64,000 bases of DNA, taken from NCBI RefSeq assembly GCF_014905555.1, contig NZ_BNGS01000010.1, positions 301,494 to 365,493 on the forward strand, in the 5' to 3' direction. Source of the DNA: Streptomyces sp. Y2F8-2. GTDB lineage: Bacteria; Actinomycetota; Actinomycetes; Streptomycetales; Streptomycetaceae. The position numbers and the translations under genes are program-made. The notes beneath the pieces are model-generated. The model ran no database searches. It was not told where the DNA came from and saw only the letters and a program-made list of their open reading frames with translations. How positions within the stretch are numbered: position 1 is the stretch's first letter; each line of letters starts with the position of its first letter. Below, one piece after another: positions 1 through 8,852 of this stretch.

Positions 1-2
1 GC

Positions 3-407
3 GACGACGGTCACTCCCTCGTGGAACTCGTGCAGACCCCCGCCCAGCGGGAGATCCTCGCCCGGCTCACCGCGGTGATGTCGCTCCTTGAGGGACACGC
101 CGACTTCGTGATGGACGGCGTCGGACCGGAGGTCGTGCCGAGCGTCGCCGAGATCCGTGAGAAGTTCCAGCAGCGCCGCGCCAGGGGCGCCTCCCGTCTG
201 GACCTGGCCCTGCGCAAGCTGCTGGGCCTGGACGCCAAGCTCAGGCAGTACCGCGACGGCGAGCGGTTCGTGCGGGCGGTCGTCGAGCAGGTCGGCATGG
301 ACGGCTTCAACCGTGTGTGGACCTCCCCGAACACCCTCCCGACCAAGGCGGAGATCGCCAAACCGGCGGACTGGGTCGCACGGGTGCACCGCAGGGCGGA
401 ATCGTGA
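3..407 (+). CDS. C-terminal end of zinc-dependent metallopeptidase-like protein (partial)
   Basis: The reading frame is open from the left edge of the window and ends at a TGA at 405-407, so the N-terminus is missing. The visible 134 codons begin DDGHSLVELV and include HADFVMDGVG, a segment typical of the C-terminal half of the actinobacterial zinc-dependent metalloprotease family (DUF2342, also called coenzyme F420 biosynthesis-associated protein), which is usually found just upstream of tilS. The HExxH active site is not in the window, so the enzyme assignment rests on the tail sequence and gene order. It is followed by a 204-base gap before tilS on the same strand. Confidence 0.6.
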   Translation, partial: DDGHSLVELVQTPAQREILARLTAVMSLLEGHADFVMDGVGPEVVPSVAEIREKFQQRRARGASRLDLALRKLLGLDAKLRQYRDGERFVRAVVEQVGMDGFNRVWTSPNTLPTKAEIAKPADWVARVHRRAES

Positions 408-611
408 ACCCGGAGTGAGAGCCATGAATCCGGAGTGAAGTAATCCGGCCGTCGGCAGGTCAACGCTCCGCCAATCACCCTTCCGAGGGACCGTGAGCCT
501 GGGACAGGCGTGCAATGCTCGGGGAACGGCCCGTTTCTGTCACCATCTACACACTCAGAGTGACCGGCTTCGGGCTCACCCCCCGACACAACTTCATGAA
601 GGGAACCGGAC

Positions 612-1658
612 ATGGGTCCCCATCCCGCGGTCGCGGCGATACGCCTGGCGGTCCGCCGCGTCCTCCACGACATCCTGACCGAGCAGACCGCCGAGCGGCC
701 GAGAGAGCACGTGACGATCGGCCGTCCGCCCCACGAGCGCCCGTCCGCGCCGCTCGTGCTCGTGGCGTGCTCGGGCGGCGCCGACTCCATGGCGCTCGCC
801 TCCGCCCTCGCCTTCGAAGCACCCAAGCTCGGCATCTGTGCCGGCGGCATCACCGTCGACCACGGCCTGCAGCCCGGCTCCGACCTGCGCGCCGCCGAGG
901 TCGTCCTGCGCCTGCGCGAGCTGGGCCTGGACCCCGTCGAGTCCGTCGCCGTCACCGTCGGCCGTGGCGGAGGCCCCGAAGCCGCCGCCCGCGACGCACG
1001 CTACGCCGCCCTGGACGCCGCGGCGGACCGCCTCGGCGCGACCGCGATCCTCCTCGGGCACACCCGCGACGACCAGGCCGAGACCGTCCTGCTGGGCCTC
1101 GCCCGCGGCTCCGGCATCCGCTCCCTGTCCGGGATGGCCGCGGTCTCTGGGTCCGGCGGCCGCTACCGCCGCCCCTTCCTCCACATCGACCGGCAGACCG
1201 CCCGCAAGGCCTGCATGACCCAGTCGCTGCCCGTCTGGGACGACCCCCACAACACCGACCCGGCCTACACCCGCTCCCGGCTCCGCCACGAGGGCCTGCC
1301 CGCCCTGGAGAAGGCGCTCGGCAAAGGCGTCGTCGAAGCCCTCGCCCGCACGGCGCAGCTCTCCCGCGACGACGCCGACGCCCTCGACGCCTGGGCCAGC
1401 CAGGCCGAGGCCTCCGTCCGCGACGCCTCCGGGCTCCTGGAGTGCGCCAAGCTCTACGCCCTGCCTCCCGCCGTCCGCCGCCGCATCCTGCGCCGCGCCG
1501 CCATCGAGGCGGGCGCCCCGGCCGGGTCCCTCTTCGCCCGGCACATCGAGGAGGTCGACCGGCTGATCACCGGCTGGCGGGGTCAGGGGGCCATCAATCT
1601 CCCGGGCAAAGTCGTCGCTCAGCGGCAGGGTGGCAGACTGGTGATTCGGCAAGGCTGA
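612..1658 (+). CDS. tilS: tRNA(Ile)-lysidine synthase TilS
   Basis: Modifies C34 of the CAU-anticodon tRNA-Ile to lysidine with lysine and ATP, which converts its decoding from AUG to AUA. The N-type ATP pyrophosphatase P-loop appears as VACSGGADSMAL near residue 50, and the second conserved block, LGHTRDDQAETVLLGLARG, lies near residue 150. At 348 aa it is full length for actinobacteria, with a helical C-terminal region. The ATG follows a GAAGGGA ribosome binding site at about 599. It precedes hpt and ftsH on the same strand, the widespread tilS-hpt-ftsH order. Upstream at 523-549 a GGAAC/CATCTA pair is loosely ECF-like but weak. Confidence 0.95.
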   Translation: MGPHPAVAAIRLAVRRVLHDILTEQTAERPREHVTIGRPPHERPSAPLVLVACSGGADSMALASALAFEAPKLGICAGGITVDHGLQPGSDLRAAEVVLRLRELGLDPVESVAVTVGRGGGPEAAARDARYAALDAAADRLGATAILLGHTRDDQAETVLLGLARGSGIRSLSGMAAVSGSGGRYRRPFLHIDRQTARKACMTQSLPVWDDPHNTDPAYTRSRLRHEGLPALEKALGKGVVEALARTAQLSRDDADALDAWASQAEASVRDASGLLECAKLYALPPAVRRRILRRAAIEAGAPAGSLFARHIEEVDRLITGWRGQGAINLPGKVVAQRQGGRLVIRQG

Positions 1659-1888
1659 GAACACGCCCCCTGCGGGAGGCGCCCGGCCGCCCCTCGGGGG
1701 GTCGGTCAGCCACGCGGGCGGGCCAAGGGGCGCGCCGCTGTCGCGAGCAAGAGCGCGGGCAGGCCGCGAGGGCAGTAGCCGCCATGCGGCTGCCGCCGCG
1801 CGGGTGACCGGCCGCGGTCGGCCCTCGACGGCGGCACGGCGCCACCGGACGCGCGCGAGCAATCGAAGCGGCGGGACGACCGAAAGTG

Positions 1889-2449
1889 ATGCGGGTGGAC
1901 GCGAAAGACATGGGTGCCGACCTCAAGCAGGTGCTCATCACCAAGGAAGAGATCGACGCGAAGCTGGCTGAGCTGGCCGCGAAGATCGACGCGGAGTACG
2001 CGGGCAAGGACCTGCTGATCGTCGGCGTTCTCAAGGGCGCGGTGATGGTCATGGCCGACCTCGCCCGGGCGCTGTCCACCCCCGTCACGATGGACTGGAT
2101 GGCCGTGTCCTCCTACGGCGCGGGAACGCAGTCCTCCGGCGTCGTGCGGATCCTCAAGGACCTCGACACCGACATCAAGGGCAAGCACGTCCTGATCGTC
2201 GAGGACATCATCGACTCCGGGCTGACCCTGTCCTGGCTGATCTCCAACCTCGGCTCCCGCGAGCCCGAGTCGCTGAAGGTGTGCACGTTGCTGCGCAAGC
2301 CGGACGCCGCCAAGGTCGCCATCGACGTTGAATGGGTCGGATTCGACATTCCGAACGAATTTGTCGTGGGCTACGGTCTCGACTACGCGGAGAAGTACCG
2401 CAACCTCCCGTTCGTCGGTACTCTCGCGCCCCACGTCTACGGCGGCTGA
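1889..2449 (+). CDS. hpt: Hypoxanthine phosphoribosyltransferase
   Basis: Purine salvage enzyme that joins hypoxanthine or guanine to PRPP, giving IMP or GMP. The PRPP-binding loop is VLIVEDIIDSGLTLSW near residues 106-121, and the flexible-loop segment SSYGAGTQSSG and the C-terminal base-binding region VGFDIPNEFVVGYGLDY are also present. The 186-aa length is normal for the family. I chose the ATG at 1889; an in-frame GTG sits directly before it at 1886. It lies between tilS and ftsH; a 15-bp hairpin follows the stop, so ftsH probably has its own promoter. Confidence 0.95.
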   Translation: MRVDAKDMGADLKQVLITKEEIDAKLAELAAKIDAEYAGKDLLIVGVLKGAVMVMADLARALSTPVTMDWMAVSSYGAGTQSSGVVRILKDLDTDIKGKHVLIVEDIIDSGLTLSWLISNLGSREPESLKVCTLLRKPDAAKVAIDVEWVGFDIPNEFVVGYGLDYAEKYRNLPFVGTLAPHVYGG

Positions 2450-2464
2450 ACCCTCCGTGGCCCG

Positions 2465-2499
2465 GCGCGCCCGGCCGCCCGCGCGGCGGCCGGGCGCGC
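2465..2499 (+). terminator. Hairpin after hpt
   Basis: A perfect 15-bp GC-only stem (2465-2479 with 2485-2499, loop 2480-2484) begins 16 bases after the hpt stop. Only a short T-rich stretch follows at about 2510. It probably ends or attenuates hpt transcription before the separate ftsH promoter region. Confidence 0.6.
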
Positions 2500-2524
2500 G
2501 GATTCCGGTCTTTGTAAGACGTTC

Positions 2525-2551
2525 GGGAACCACAACGGGTTTCGCGCCGTT
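2525..2551 (+). promoter_or_regulatory. SigR-like promoter candidate upstream of ftsH
   Basis: GGGAAC at 2525-2530 is separated by exactly 18 bases from GTT at 2549-2551 (followed by GG). The established Streptomyces SigR consensus is GGAAT-N18-GTT, so this differs at one position. The same GGGAAC-N18-GTTGG form occurs upstream of clpC in this window. It lies about 130 bases before the ftsH start. Confidence 0.4.
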
Positions 2552-2680
2552 GGAGATGCGTGGGCGGTATTGCCGGTAGTCCCCTGCGGCTGAGGGTGGC
2601 GATCCTGGGGTACCGTCGGAAGAACTGTTTTTATCAAACTCACTATGGCAGGAGGGACGGGGCGGCACCGCTCCGTATGG

Positions 2681-4708
2681 ATGGACGTGAAGCGATACTT
2701 CCGTGGGCCGGTCATGTGGATCGTGCTGGCCGTCCTTGCCGTGGTCGTGTTGATGCAGGTCGTCGGCTCTTCAGGCGGCTACAAAACGGTGGACACCGGC
2801 AAGGTCGTCCAGGCGATCAATGACAACAGGGTCGACTCGGCCAAGCTGACCACCGGCGACGAGCAGGTCATCAAGGTCTCGCTCAAGGACGGCGTCAAGG
2901 TCGACGGCAGCTCCAAGATCCAGGCGAGCTACATCGGCGACCAGGGTGTGACCCTGGCCAACACCCTGCAGGACAAGTACCAGAACAAGCAGATCCCGAA
3001 GGGCTACACGGTCTCGCCGTCCAAGCAGAACCCCTTCGTCGGCATCCTGCTCTCCCTGTTGCCCTTCGTCCTGATCGTGGTCGTCTTCCTGTTTCTGATG
3101 AACCAGATGCAGGGCGGCGGCTCCCGGGTGATGAACTTCGGCAAGTCGAAGGCGAAGCTCATCACCAAGGACACCCCGAAGACGACGTTCTCGGACGTCG
3201 CGGGTGCGGACGAGGCGGTCGAGGAGCTCCAGGAGATCAAGGAGTTCCTGCAGGAGCCGGCCAAGTTCCAGGCGGTCGGCGCGAAGATCCCCAAGGGCGT
3301 GCTGCTCTACGGCCCGCCGGGTACCGGTAAGACGCTGCTGGCGCGTGCCGTCGCCGGCGAGGCGGGTGTCCCGTTCTACTCGATCTCGGGTTCCGACTTC
3401 GTCGAGATGTTCGTCGGTGTCGGTGCCTCCCGGGTCCGTGACCTGTTCGAGCAGGCCAAGGCGAACGCCCCGGCGATCGTCTTCGTCGACGAGATCGACG
3501 CGGTCGGCCGCCACCGCGGCGCCGGCCTCGGCGGTGGTCACGACGAGCGCGAGCAGACCCTGAACCAGCTGCTCGTCGAGATGGACGGCTTCGACGTCAA
3601 GGGCGGCGTGATCCTCATCGCGGCCACCAACCGCCCCGACATCCTCGACCCGGCCCTCCTGCGTCCCGGCCGCTTCGACCGTCAGATCGCGGTCGACCGC
3701 CCGGACATGCAGGGCCGTCTGGAGATCCTCAAGGTCCACCAGAAGGGCAAGCCGGTCGCCCCGGACGTCGATCTGTCGGCCGTCGCCCGCCGCACCCCCG
3801 GCATGACCGGCGCCGACCTCGCCAACGTCCTGAACGAGGCCGCGCTGCTGACGGCCCGCAGCGACAAGAAGCTGATCGACAACCGGATGCTGGACGAGGC
3901 GATCGACCGCGTGGTCGCGGGCCCGCAGAAGCGGACCCGGATCATGTCGGACAAGGAGAAGAAGATCACCGCGTACCACGAGGGCGGCCACGCCCTGGTC
4001 GCGGCGGCCTCGCCGAACTCCGACCCGGTCCACAAGATCACGATCCTGTCCCGCGGCCGCGCCCTCGGCTACACGATGGTCCTCCCGGACGAGGACAAGT
4101 ACTCCACGACCCGCAACGAGATGCTGGACCAGCTGGCCTACATGCTGGGCGGCCGCGCGGCCGAGGAGCTCGTCTTCCACGACCCGACCACCGGTGCCGC
4201 CAACGACATCGAGAAGGCCACCAACCTGGCCCGCGCGATGGTCACGCAGTACGGCATGACCGAGCGCCTCGGTGCGATCAAGTTCGGCAGCGACGGCAGC
4301 GAGCCGTTCCTCGGCCGTGAGATGTCTCACCAGCGCGACTACTCGGAAGAGGTCGCCGCGCTGGTGGACGAGGAAGTCAAGAAGCTCATCGAGACGGCGC
4401 ACAACGAGGCCTGGGAGATCCTGGTCGAGAACCGCGACGTCCTCGACAACCTGGTGCTCCAGCTGCTGGAGAAGGAGACGCTGGGCAAGGAGGAGATCGC
4501 CGAGATCTTCGCCCCGATCGTCAAGCGCCCGCCGCGGCCCGCCTGGACCGGTTCCTCGCGCCGCACGCCGTCCACCCGCCCGCCGGTGCTCTCCCCCAAG
4601 GAGCTCGCACTGACGAACGGGGCGAACGGCGCGACGCCGGCGATCGCGAACGCCGCGGAGTCCGTCTCCTCCACGGAGGCGTCTCCGGAGGACCGCCGCG
4701 AGAGCTGA
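2681..4708 (+). CDS. ftsH: ATP-dependent zinc metalloprotease FtsH
   Basis: Membrane-bound hexameric AAA+ protease that removes misfolded membrane and regulatory proteins. Counting from this ATG, there are membrane helices at about residues 11-28 and 120-140 flanking an extracytoplasmic domain. Walker A is GPPGTGKT (211-218), Walker B is IVFVDEID (266-273), the arginine finger region is RPGRFDR, and the zinc site is HEGGH (433-437). The 675-aa protein has a low-complexity tail. The start is uncertain: an in-frame ATG at 2645 adds 12 residues, and AGGAGGG at 2650-2656 is badly placed for either. I prefer 2681 because MDVKRYFRGP is the usual Streptomyces N-terminus. Confidence 0.93.
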   Translation: MDVKRYFRGPVMWIVLAVLAVVVLMQVVGSSGGYKTVDTGKVVQAINDNRVDSAKLTTGDEQVIKVSLKDGVKVDGSSKIQASYIGDQGVTLANTLQDKYQNKQIPKGYTVSPSKQNPFVGILLSLLPFVLIVVVFLFLMNQMQGGGSRVMNFGKSKAKLITKDTPKTTFSDVAGADEAVEELQEIKEFLQEPAKFQAVGAKIPKGVLLYGPPGTGKTLLARAVAGEAGVPFYSISGSDFVEMFVGVGASRVRDLFEQAKANAPAIVFVDEIDAVGRHRGAGLGGGHDEREQTLNQLLVEMDGFDVKGGVILIAATNRPDILDPALLRPGRFDRQIAVDRPDMQGRLEILKVHQKGKPVAPDVDLSAVARRTPGMTGADLANVLNEAALLTARSDKKLIDNRMLDEAIDRVVAGPQKRTRIMSDKEKKITAYHEGGHALVAAASPNSDPVHKITILSRGRALGYTMVLPDEDKYSTTRNEMLDQLAYMLGGRAAEELVFHDPTTGAANDIEKATNLARAMVTQYGMTERLGAIKFGSDGSEPFLGREMSHQRDYSEEVAALVDEEVKKLIETAHNEAWEILVENRDVLDNLVLQLLEKETLGKEEIAEIFAPIVKRPPRPAWTGSSRRTPSTRPPVLSPKELALTNGANGATPAIANAAESVSSTEASPEDRRES

Positions 4709-4735
4709 ACACGGGTCCCACCGGCCCCGGAATTT

Positions 4736-4781
4736 CGGCCGCGCCCCCCAGGGTTCTAGCCTGGGGGGCGCGGCCGGTTTT
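4736..4781 (+). terminator. Intrinsic terminator after ftsH
   Basis: A perfect 17-bp stem (4736-4752 with 4760-4776) with a 7-base loop is followed by GTTTT at 4777-4781. This is a canonical rho-independent terminator separating ftsH from folE. Confidence 0.85.
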
Positions 4782-4843
4782 GGTAGGGCCGCGGATGAGA
4801 CGCGCGACCCGTGCGCGTCACAGGCGCAGGAACGAGGCACCAC

Positions 4844-5449
4844 ATGACCGACCCGGTGACGCTGAACGGCGAGAGCACGATCGGCGAGTTCGACGAGAAG
4901 CGTGCGGAGAACGCCGTGAGGGAGTTGCTCATCGCGGTCGGGGAGGATCCGGACCGAGAGGGGCTGCGGGAGACCCCGGGCAGGGTGGCGCGGGCGTACC
5001 GGGAGCTTCTGGCCGGGCTCAGGCAGGAGCCCGAGGACGTACTGACGACGACGTTCGATCTGGGCCACGACGAGATGGTCCTGGTCAAGGACATCGAGAT
5101 CGTCTCCCTCTGCGAGCACCACCTGCTGCCGTTCCACGGTGTCGCCCATGTCGGCTACATCCCGGCCGAGAGCGGAAAGATCACCGGCCTGTCGAAGCTG
5201 GCGCGTCTCGTCGAGGTGTTCGCTCGCCGGCCGCAGGTGCAGGAACGACTCACCACGCAGATCGCCGACTCGCTCATGCGCCTACTCGAGGCCCGGGGCG
5301 CCATCGTCGTCATCGAGGCCGAGCACATGTGCATGTCGGTGCGCGGCATCCGCAAGCCGGGCGCCAAGACGACGACGTCGGCCGTGCGCGGCCAGCTGCG
5401 GGACGCCACGACACGCGCCGAGGCGATGAGCCTGATACTGGCGCGCTGA
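4844..5449 (+). CDS. folE: GTP cyclohydrolase I
   Basis: Converts GTP to 7,8-dihydroneopterin triphosphate, the first step of folate synthesis. The zinc and active-site signature SLCEHHLLPFHGVAHVGYIP lies near residues 88-107, and EHMCMSVRG follows near residue 160, giving the expected Cys/His/Cys ligands. I chose the ATG at 4844 (201 aa), preceded by an AGGAACGAGG ribosome binding site, over an in-frame GTG at 4811. It converges on the DUF3180 gene and opens the folate gene group whose other members folK, folB and folP lie on the opposite strand just beyond. Confidence 0.95.
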   Translation: MTDPVTLNGESTIGEFDEKRAENAVRELLIAVGEDPDREGLRETPGRVARAYRELLAGLRQEPEDVLTTTFDLGHDEMVLVKDIEIVSLCEHHLLPFHGVAHVGYIPAESGKITGLSKLARLVEVFARRPQVQERLTTQIADSLMRLLEARGAIVVIEAEHMCMSVRGIRKPGAKTTTSAVRGQLRDATTRAEAMSLILAR

Positions 5450-5455
5450 CCGCCC

Positions 5456-5474
5456 TCGGCGCCCGTGGCGCCGA
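5456..5474. terminator. Short hairpin between convergent folE and DUF3180 gene
   Basis: A perfect 8-bp inverted repeat (5456-5463 with 5467-5474, 3-base loop) fills the 28-base gap between two converging stop codons. It has no T-run, so a bidirectional terminator role is likely but unproven. Confidence 0.45.
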
Positions 5475-5477
5475 CCG

Positions 5478-5972
5478 TCAGGAGACGGGCGCCGTGTTGC
5501 CGTCGTTGCCGTTGTGGTCGTCGTCCTCGGGGAGCTTGCAGACCCGCTCCAGGAACAGGGCGGCCGCTATGACCGCGATGCCGGCGACGACCGAGAAGCC
5601 GGCGTAGATGGCCTGGTCGCGGCGGGAGGGCAGGTCCAGGGAGCCCAGGAGGAAGACGCCCGTGCCGCCGTACATGCCGGCGACCAGGGACGCGACCAGG
5701 GCGCTGGCCTGGCCGAAGACGACCGCGCGGGCCGCCATCAGCGGGTCGACGCCCTTCGCGTCCTGGCGGCGCTCCCGCTGGGCCTTGAGGCGGGCGCGCA
5801 GGGAGAGCGCCGTGGCCAGCAGGACCACGGCGATCAGGGCGAGGACGACGGGCGCGGCCAGGGGGACCCGGGGCAGGGTGCCCACGGCGTCCCACAGGCG
5901 GGCGCCCGCCCAGGACAGCACTCCGGCCACCACGAACACCGCCACCAGCGTCCTGACGCGCAGCTCTTTCAC
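5478..5972 (-). CDS. DUF3180 family membrane protein
   Basis: A 164-aa integral membrane protein of unknown function. It shows four hydrophobic segments: TLVAVFVVAGVLSWAG near the N-terminus, PVVLALIAVVLLATAL, a third around ALVASLVAGMYGG, and IYAGFSVVAGIAVIAAALF near the C-terminus, then an acidic Asp/Asn-rich tail. The GTG start at 5972 has AAGGGA eight bases upstream. In many actinobacteria DUF3180 follows the fol genes, as here after folK; the gap to folK is 77 bases, so it may be the last gene of that operon. No enzymatic motif is visible. Confidence 0.8.
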   Translation of the reverse strand: MKELRVRTLVAVFVVAGVLSWAGARLWDAVGTLPRVPLAAPVVLALIAVVLLATALSLRARLKAQRERRQDAKGVDPLMAARAVVFGQASALVASLVAGMYGGTGVFLLGSLDLPSRRDQAIYAGFSVVAGIAVIAAALFLERVCKLPEDDDHNGNDGNTAPVS

Positions 5973-6049
5973 GATGTCCCTTCGTCGGCCCGGCCGTCGG
6001 TCGCACGGGGCGGTGATCCGGGAGGCCCCGGCCCGGTAGACCTTAACGA

Positions 6050-6661
6050 CTACTCGGGCAGCCGGAGTTCCAGGTCGGCACGGGGCGTGACCCCGTGGCG
6101 GGTGACGGCGTCGAGCAGGTGTGCCACCGGGCCGCGGCCGGGCAGCTGGGCCTCGGGGTCGAGGTCGTGCCACGGCGCGAGGACGAAGGCCCGCTCGTGG
6201 GCGCGCGGGTGGGGCAGCGTGAGCACCGGGTCGTCGGAGACCACGTCGGCGTACGCGACGATGTCCACGTCCAGCGTGCGGGCCCCCCAGCGCTCGTCGC
6301 GCACCCGGTGGAAGGCCTCCTCGACGGCGTGCGCCCGCTCCAGCAGGGAGGAGGGGGGCAGGGTCGTCTTCACGACCACCACCGCGTTGAAGTACGCCGG
6401 CTGGCTGCCGGGGGCCACGCCCCACGGCTCGGTCTCGTACACCGGCGAGACCGCCTTGACGCGGACGCCCGGCGTGTCCTCCAGGGCGTCTATCGCCCCC
6501 TGGAGGTTCTCCAGGCGGTTGCCCAGGTTCGAGCCGATGGAGATCACGGCCCGTTTCGGGTTCTGCAGGGTGGTGTCGGCGGCGTCCACCTTCTCCACGA
6601 CGGAGGCGGGCACCGGCTGGACGGTCGGGTCGCTCTGACCCCCGGCGAAGAAGGCGGTCAT
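6050..6661 (-). CDS. folK: 2-amino-4-hydroxy-6-hydroxymethyldihydropteridine diphosphokinase
   Basis: Transfers pyrophosphate from ATP to 6-hydroxymethyl-dihydropterin in folate synthesis. The HPPK signature appears as VISIGSNLGNRLENLQGA, followed by SPVYETEPWGV and the metal-binding block RWGARTLDVDIVAY. At 203 aa it carries about 35 extra residues at the N-terminus before the conserved core, so a downstream start is possible. Its ATG overlaps the folB stop in an ATGA (6658-6661), indicating translational coupling. Order on this strand is folP, NTF2-like gene, folB, folK, DUF3180. Confidence 0.95.
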   Translation of the reverse strand: MTAFFAGGQSDPTVQPVPASVVEKVDAADTTLQNPKRAVISIGSNLGNRLENLQGAIDALEDTPGVRVKAVSPVYETEPWGVAPGSQPAYFNAVVVVKTTLPPSSLLERAHAVEEAFHRVRDERWGARTLDVDIVAYADVVSDDPVLTLPHPRAHERAFVLAPWHDLDPEAQLPGRGPVAHLLDAVTRHGVTPRADLELRLPE

Positions 6662-7017
6662 ACTCGGCTCCGGGTGATGGTGACGGTCACGTCGTCGAAG
6701 GGGACCGTGATCGGGGCGTCCGGCTTGTGGACGCAGACCTCGACCTCCTGGACCGGGGCGTGCTTCAGGCAGGACAGTGCGATGCGCTCCGCGAGCGTCT
6801 CGATGAGGTTCACGGGCTCCCCCTCGACCACGGCGACGACCTCCTCGGCCACGACGCCGTAGTGCACCGTCTTCGTCAGATCGTCGTCGGTCGCGGCCGG
6901 CCGGGTGTCCACGCCCAGGACGAGATCGACGATGAAGGTCTGGCCCTCCTCGCGCTCCTTGGGGTACACGCCGTGGTGCCCGCGGGCCTTCAGGCCGCGC
7001 AGCGCGACACGATCCAC
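6658..7017 (-). CDS. folB: Dihydroneopterin aldolase
   Basis: Cleaves 7,8-dihydroneopterin to 6-hydroxymethyl-dihydropterin and glycolaldehyde. The N-terminal block DRVALRGLKARGHHGVYPKE and the NLIETLAERIA segment near residue 75 are family hallmarks; 119 aa is standard. I chose the GTG at 7017 because AGGAG at 7030-7026 is spaced 8 bases from it, while another in-frame GTG at 7026 overlaps that site. Its stop overlaps the folK start by four bases. The 256-base gap upstream (7018-7273) holds no gene and presumably carries the folBK promoter. Confidence 0.93.
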   Translation of the reverse strand: MDRVALRGLKARGHHGVYPKEREEGQTFIVDLVLGVDTRPAATDDDLTKTVHYGVVAEEVVAVVEGEPVNLIETLAERIALSCLKHAPVQEVEVCVHKPDAPITVPFDDVTVTITRSRV

Positions 7018-7273
7018 GCGAATCACTCCTGCAATCGTCGGTAGCGGCCGATTCTCACCGGGTGCGGACGGTACACCGGCCTCGAACGAATCTACCTGCG
7101 AGCAATGACAGCGTCGGCCACGAGGGCGCGCGCCGACAGCACCGGCAGAAAGTTTCGTCGGGCGTTTCCCCTGGGGAACACGGTGGCTCATGGCCAGGTA
7201 GCCGCCCATACCCAGGAGTAGGTGATTCCGACCACTTCAGGCCGCCTACCCACTCGCGCGGGCCGTCCACCCC

Positions 7274-7774
7274 TCAGACGGAGTCGTCCTCCTCGTCGTC
7301 ACTGGTTTCGGTCAGCACGGGGGAGGCGTGGTGCGACCAGAGCTTCCAGCCGTCGGACGTGCGGCGGAACACGTTCGTGGCGACCACGAGCTGACCGACG
7401 AGCGGACCCGGCTCCTCGCCGCCGTCGGGGGACGGGCCGCCGCTGAGGATGTTCTCCGTGCACGTCACGAGGGCGGTGTCGCCGGTCACGGAGACATGGA
7501 CGTCGGTGAGGAAGAACTGGATGTAGTCGGTGTTCGCCATGATCAGCGCGTACGACCTCAGGACCTCGCCGCGTCCGGTCAGCACGGGCCAGCCGGGGTG
7601 GACGCAGGAGACCACGCCGGTGTCGGCCGGGTCGTGGTACTCCTCGTCCACGCCCAGGTCGGAGGGGGTGAGCCAGAGCGAGGACAGCTCCTCGAAGTCG
7701 CCCCGCTCCATGGCCTCGTAGAAGGCCGTGTTGGCCTGCTCGACCTGTTCCACGTCGGTGTGGGCGGTGCTCAC
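7274..7774 (-). CDS. NTF2-like (SnoaL/DUF4440-type) protein
   Basis: A 166-aa protein with the compact alpha+beta cone fold expected of the NTF2 superfamily. It begins VEQANTAFYEAMERGDFEEL, continues with HPGWPVLTGRGEVLRSYALI and LVTCTENILSGG, and ends VFRRTSDGWKLWSHHASP followed by an acidic tail. Such folds serve as enzymes or ligand-binding modules; the substrate cannot be read from sequence. The GTG start at 7774 overlaps the folP stop as GTGA, so it is translated with folP. Conservation of the pairing suggests a folate-linked or general housekeeping role, but that is inference. Confidence 0.8.
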   Translation of the reverse strand: MSTAHTDVEQVEQANTAFYEAMERGDFEELSSLWLTPSDLGVDEEYHDPADTGVVSCVHPGWPVLTGRGEVLRSYALIMANTDYIQFFLTDVHVSVTGDTALVTCTENILSGGPSPDGGEEPGPLVGQLVVATNVFRRTSDGWKLWSHHASPVLTETSDDEEDDSV

Positions 7775-8658
7775 CGGGCTCCTTCGGGTGTTCCGCTCGT
7801 GCGTGCGTCCTCCAGGGCGCGGGCGACGCGTACGGCGTCCGCCGTCGCGCGCACCTCGTGCACGCGCACGGCCCAGGCGCCGGCGTGCGCGGCGAGTGCG
7901 GAGACGGCGGCCGTGGCGGCGTCGCGCTCCCGTGCGGGCGGGGGTGCGCCCTCGGGGCCGGCCAGGACGCGGCCGAGGAACCGTTTGCGGGAGGCGGCCA
8001 CCAGCAGGGGGTGGCCGAGGCCGAGCAGGCGGTCGAGGCGGGCGAGCAGGGCCAGGTCGTGCTCGGCGTCCTTGGAGAACCCGAGACCGGGGTCGACGAC
8101 GATGCGGTCCGGGGCGACGCCGCCCTCGAGGACGGCCTCCACGCGCGCGTGCAGCTCGTCCACGACCTCGGTGACGACGTCCTCGTAGACGCCCTTGACG
8201 TTGCCGCCCTGGAGGAAGCCGCGCCAGTGCATGACCACGAACGGGGCGCCCGTGGCTGCGACGACCGGGATCATCGCGGGGTCGGCGAGTCCGCCGCTGA
8301 CGTCGTTGACGAGGGCGGCACCGGCGGCGAGGGCCTGCTCGGCGACGCTGGCGCGCATGGTGTCGACGGAGACCGTGACACCCTCGGAGGCGAGGCCGCG
8401 CACGACGGGGATCACCCGCCTCAGCTCCTCCGCCTCGTCGACACGGGTGGCGCCGGGGCGGGTGGACTCCCCGCCGACGTCGACGAGGTCGGCGCCCTCG
8501 GAGACCAGGTCGAGGCCGTGCTTGACGGCGACGGTGGTGTCGAACCAGCGGCCGCCGTCGGAGAAGGAGTCGGGGGTGACGTTGACGACCCCCATGACCG
8601 CACAGCGGTCCCACACCGGAAGACCGGCCACGCGGCCCCGCCCACTCTTCGTGCTCAT
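7771..8658 (-). CDS. folP: Dihydropteroate synthase
   Basis: Condenses 6-hydroxymethyl-dihydropterin pyrophosphate with p-aminobenzoate; the sulfonamide target. Both family signatures are present: VMGVVNVTPDSFSDGGRWFD near residue 22 and DVGGESTRPGATRV near residue 60; the pterin-binding end VAASRKRFLGRVL is also intact. At 295 aa it is full length. A TACGCT hexamer lies 6 bases before the ATG (8670-8665), with no ribosome binding site, so the mRNA is probably leaderless. It heads a run with the NTF2-like gene and, after a gap, folB and folK. Confidence 0.95.
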   Translation of the reverse strand: MSTKSGRGRVAGLPVWDRCAVMGVVNVTPDSFSDGGRWFDTTVAVKHGLDLVSEGADLVDVGGESTRPGATRVDEAEELRRVIPVVRGLASEGVTVSVDTMRASVAEQALAAGAALVNDVSGGLADPAMIPVVAATGAPFVVMHWRGFLQGGNVKGVYEDVVTEVVDELHARVEAVLEGGVAPDRIVVDPGLGFSKDAEHDLALLARLDRLLGLGHPLLVAASRKRFLGRVLAGPEGAPPPARERDAATAAVSALAAHAGAWAVRVHEVRATADAVRVARALEDARTSGTPEGAR

Positions 8659-8852
8659 ACGTTCAGCGTAGGCCCCCGGGACCTGTCTTTCGGATCAGCT
8701 CGGCGTCGGGGGCGTGGCAAAGACGGGCCGAGCCACCGCACCCGGCTCCAGGGGCGGGTGACCACCACGGTGGGCCGGCTGCGGCCGGGCTCCGGGGACG
8801 GCCTGGTGAGGCCCGGGGGGATCGGGGCCCCGACCGGGCCTGTTGGGGCTTG

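Noticed and set aside
2771..5149. 792-codon open frame antisense to ftsH and folE
   Set aside because: It lies opposite two well-supported genes and is rich in Val/Asp/Arg/Leu as expected from the mirror of high-GC codon bias; no motif is recognisable.
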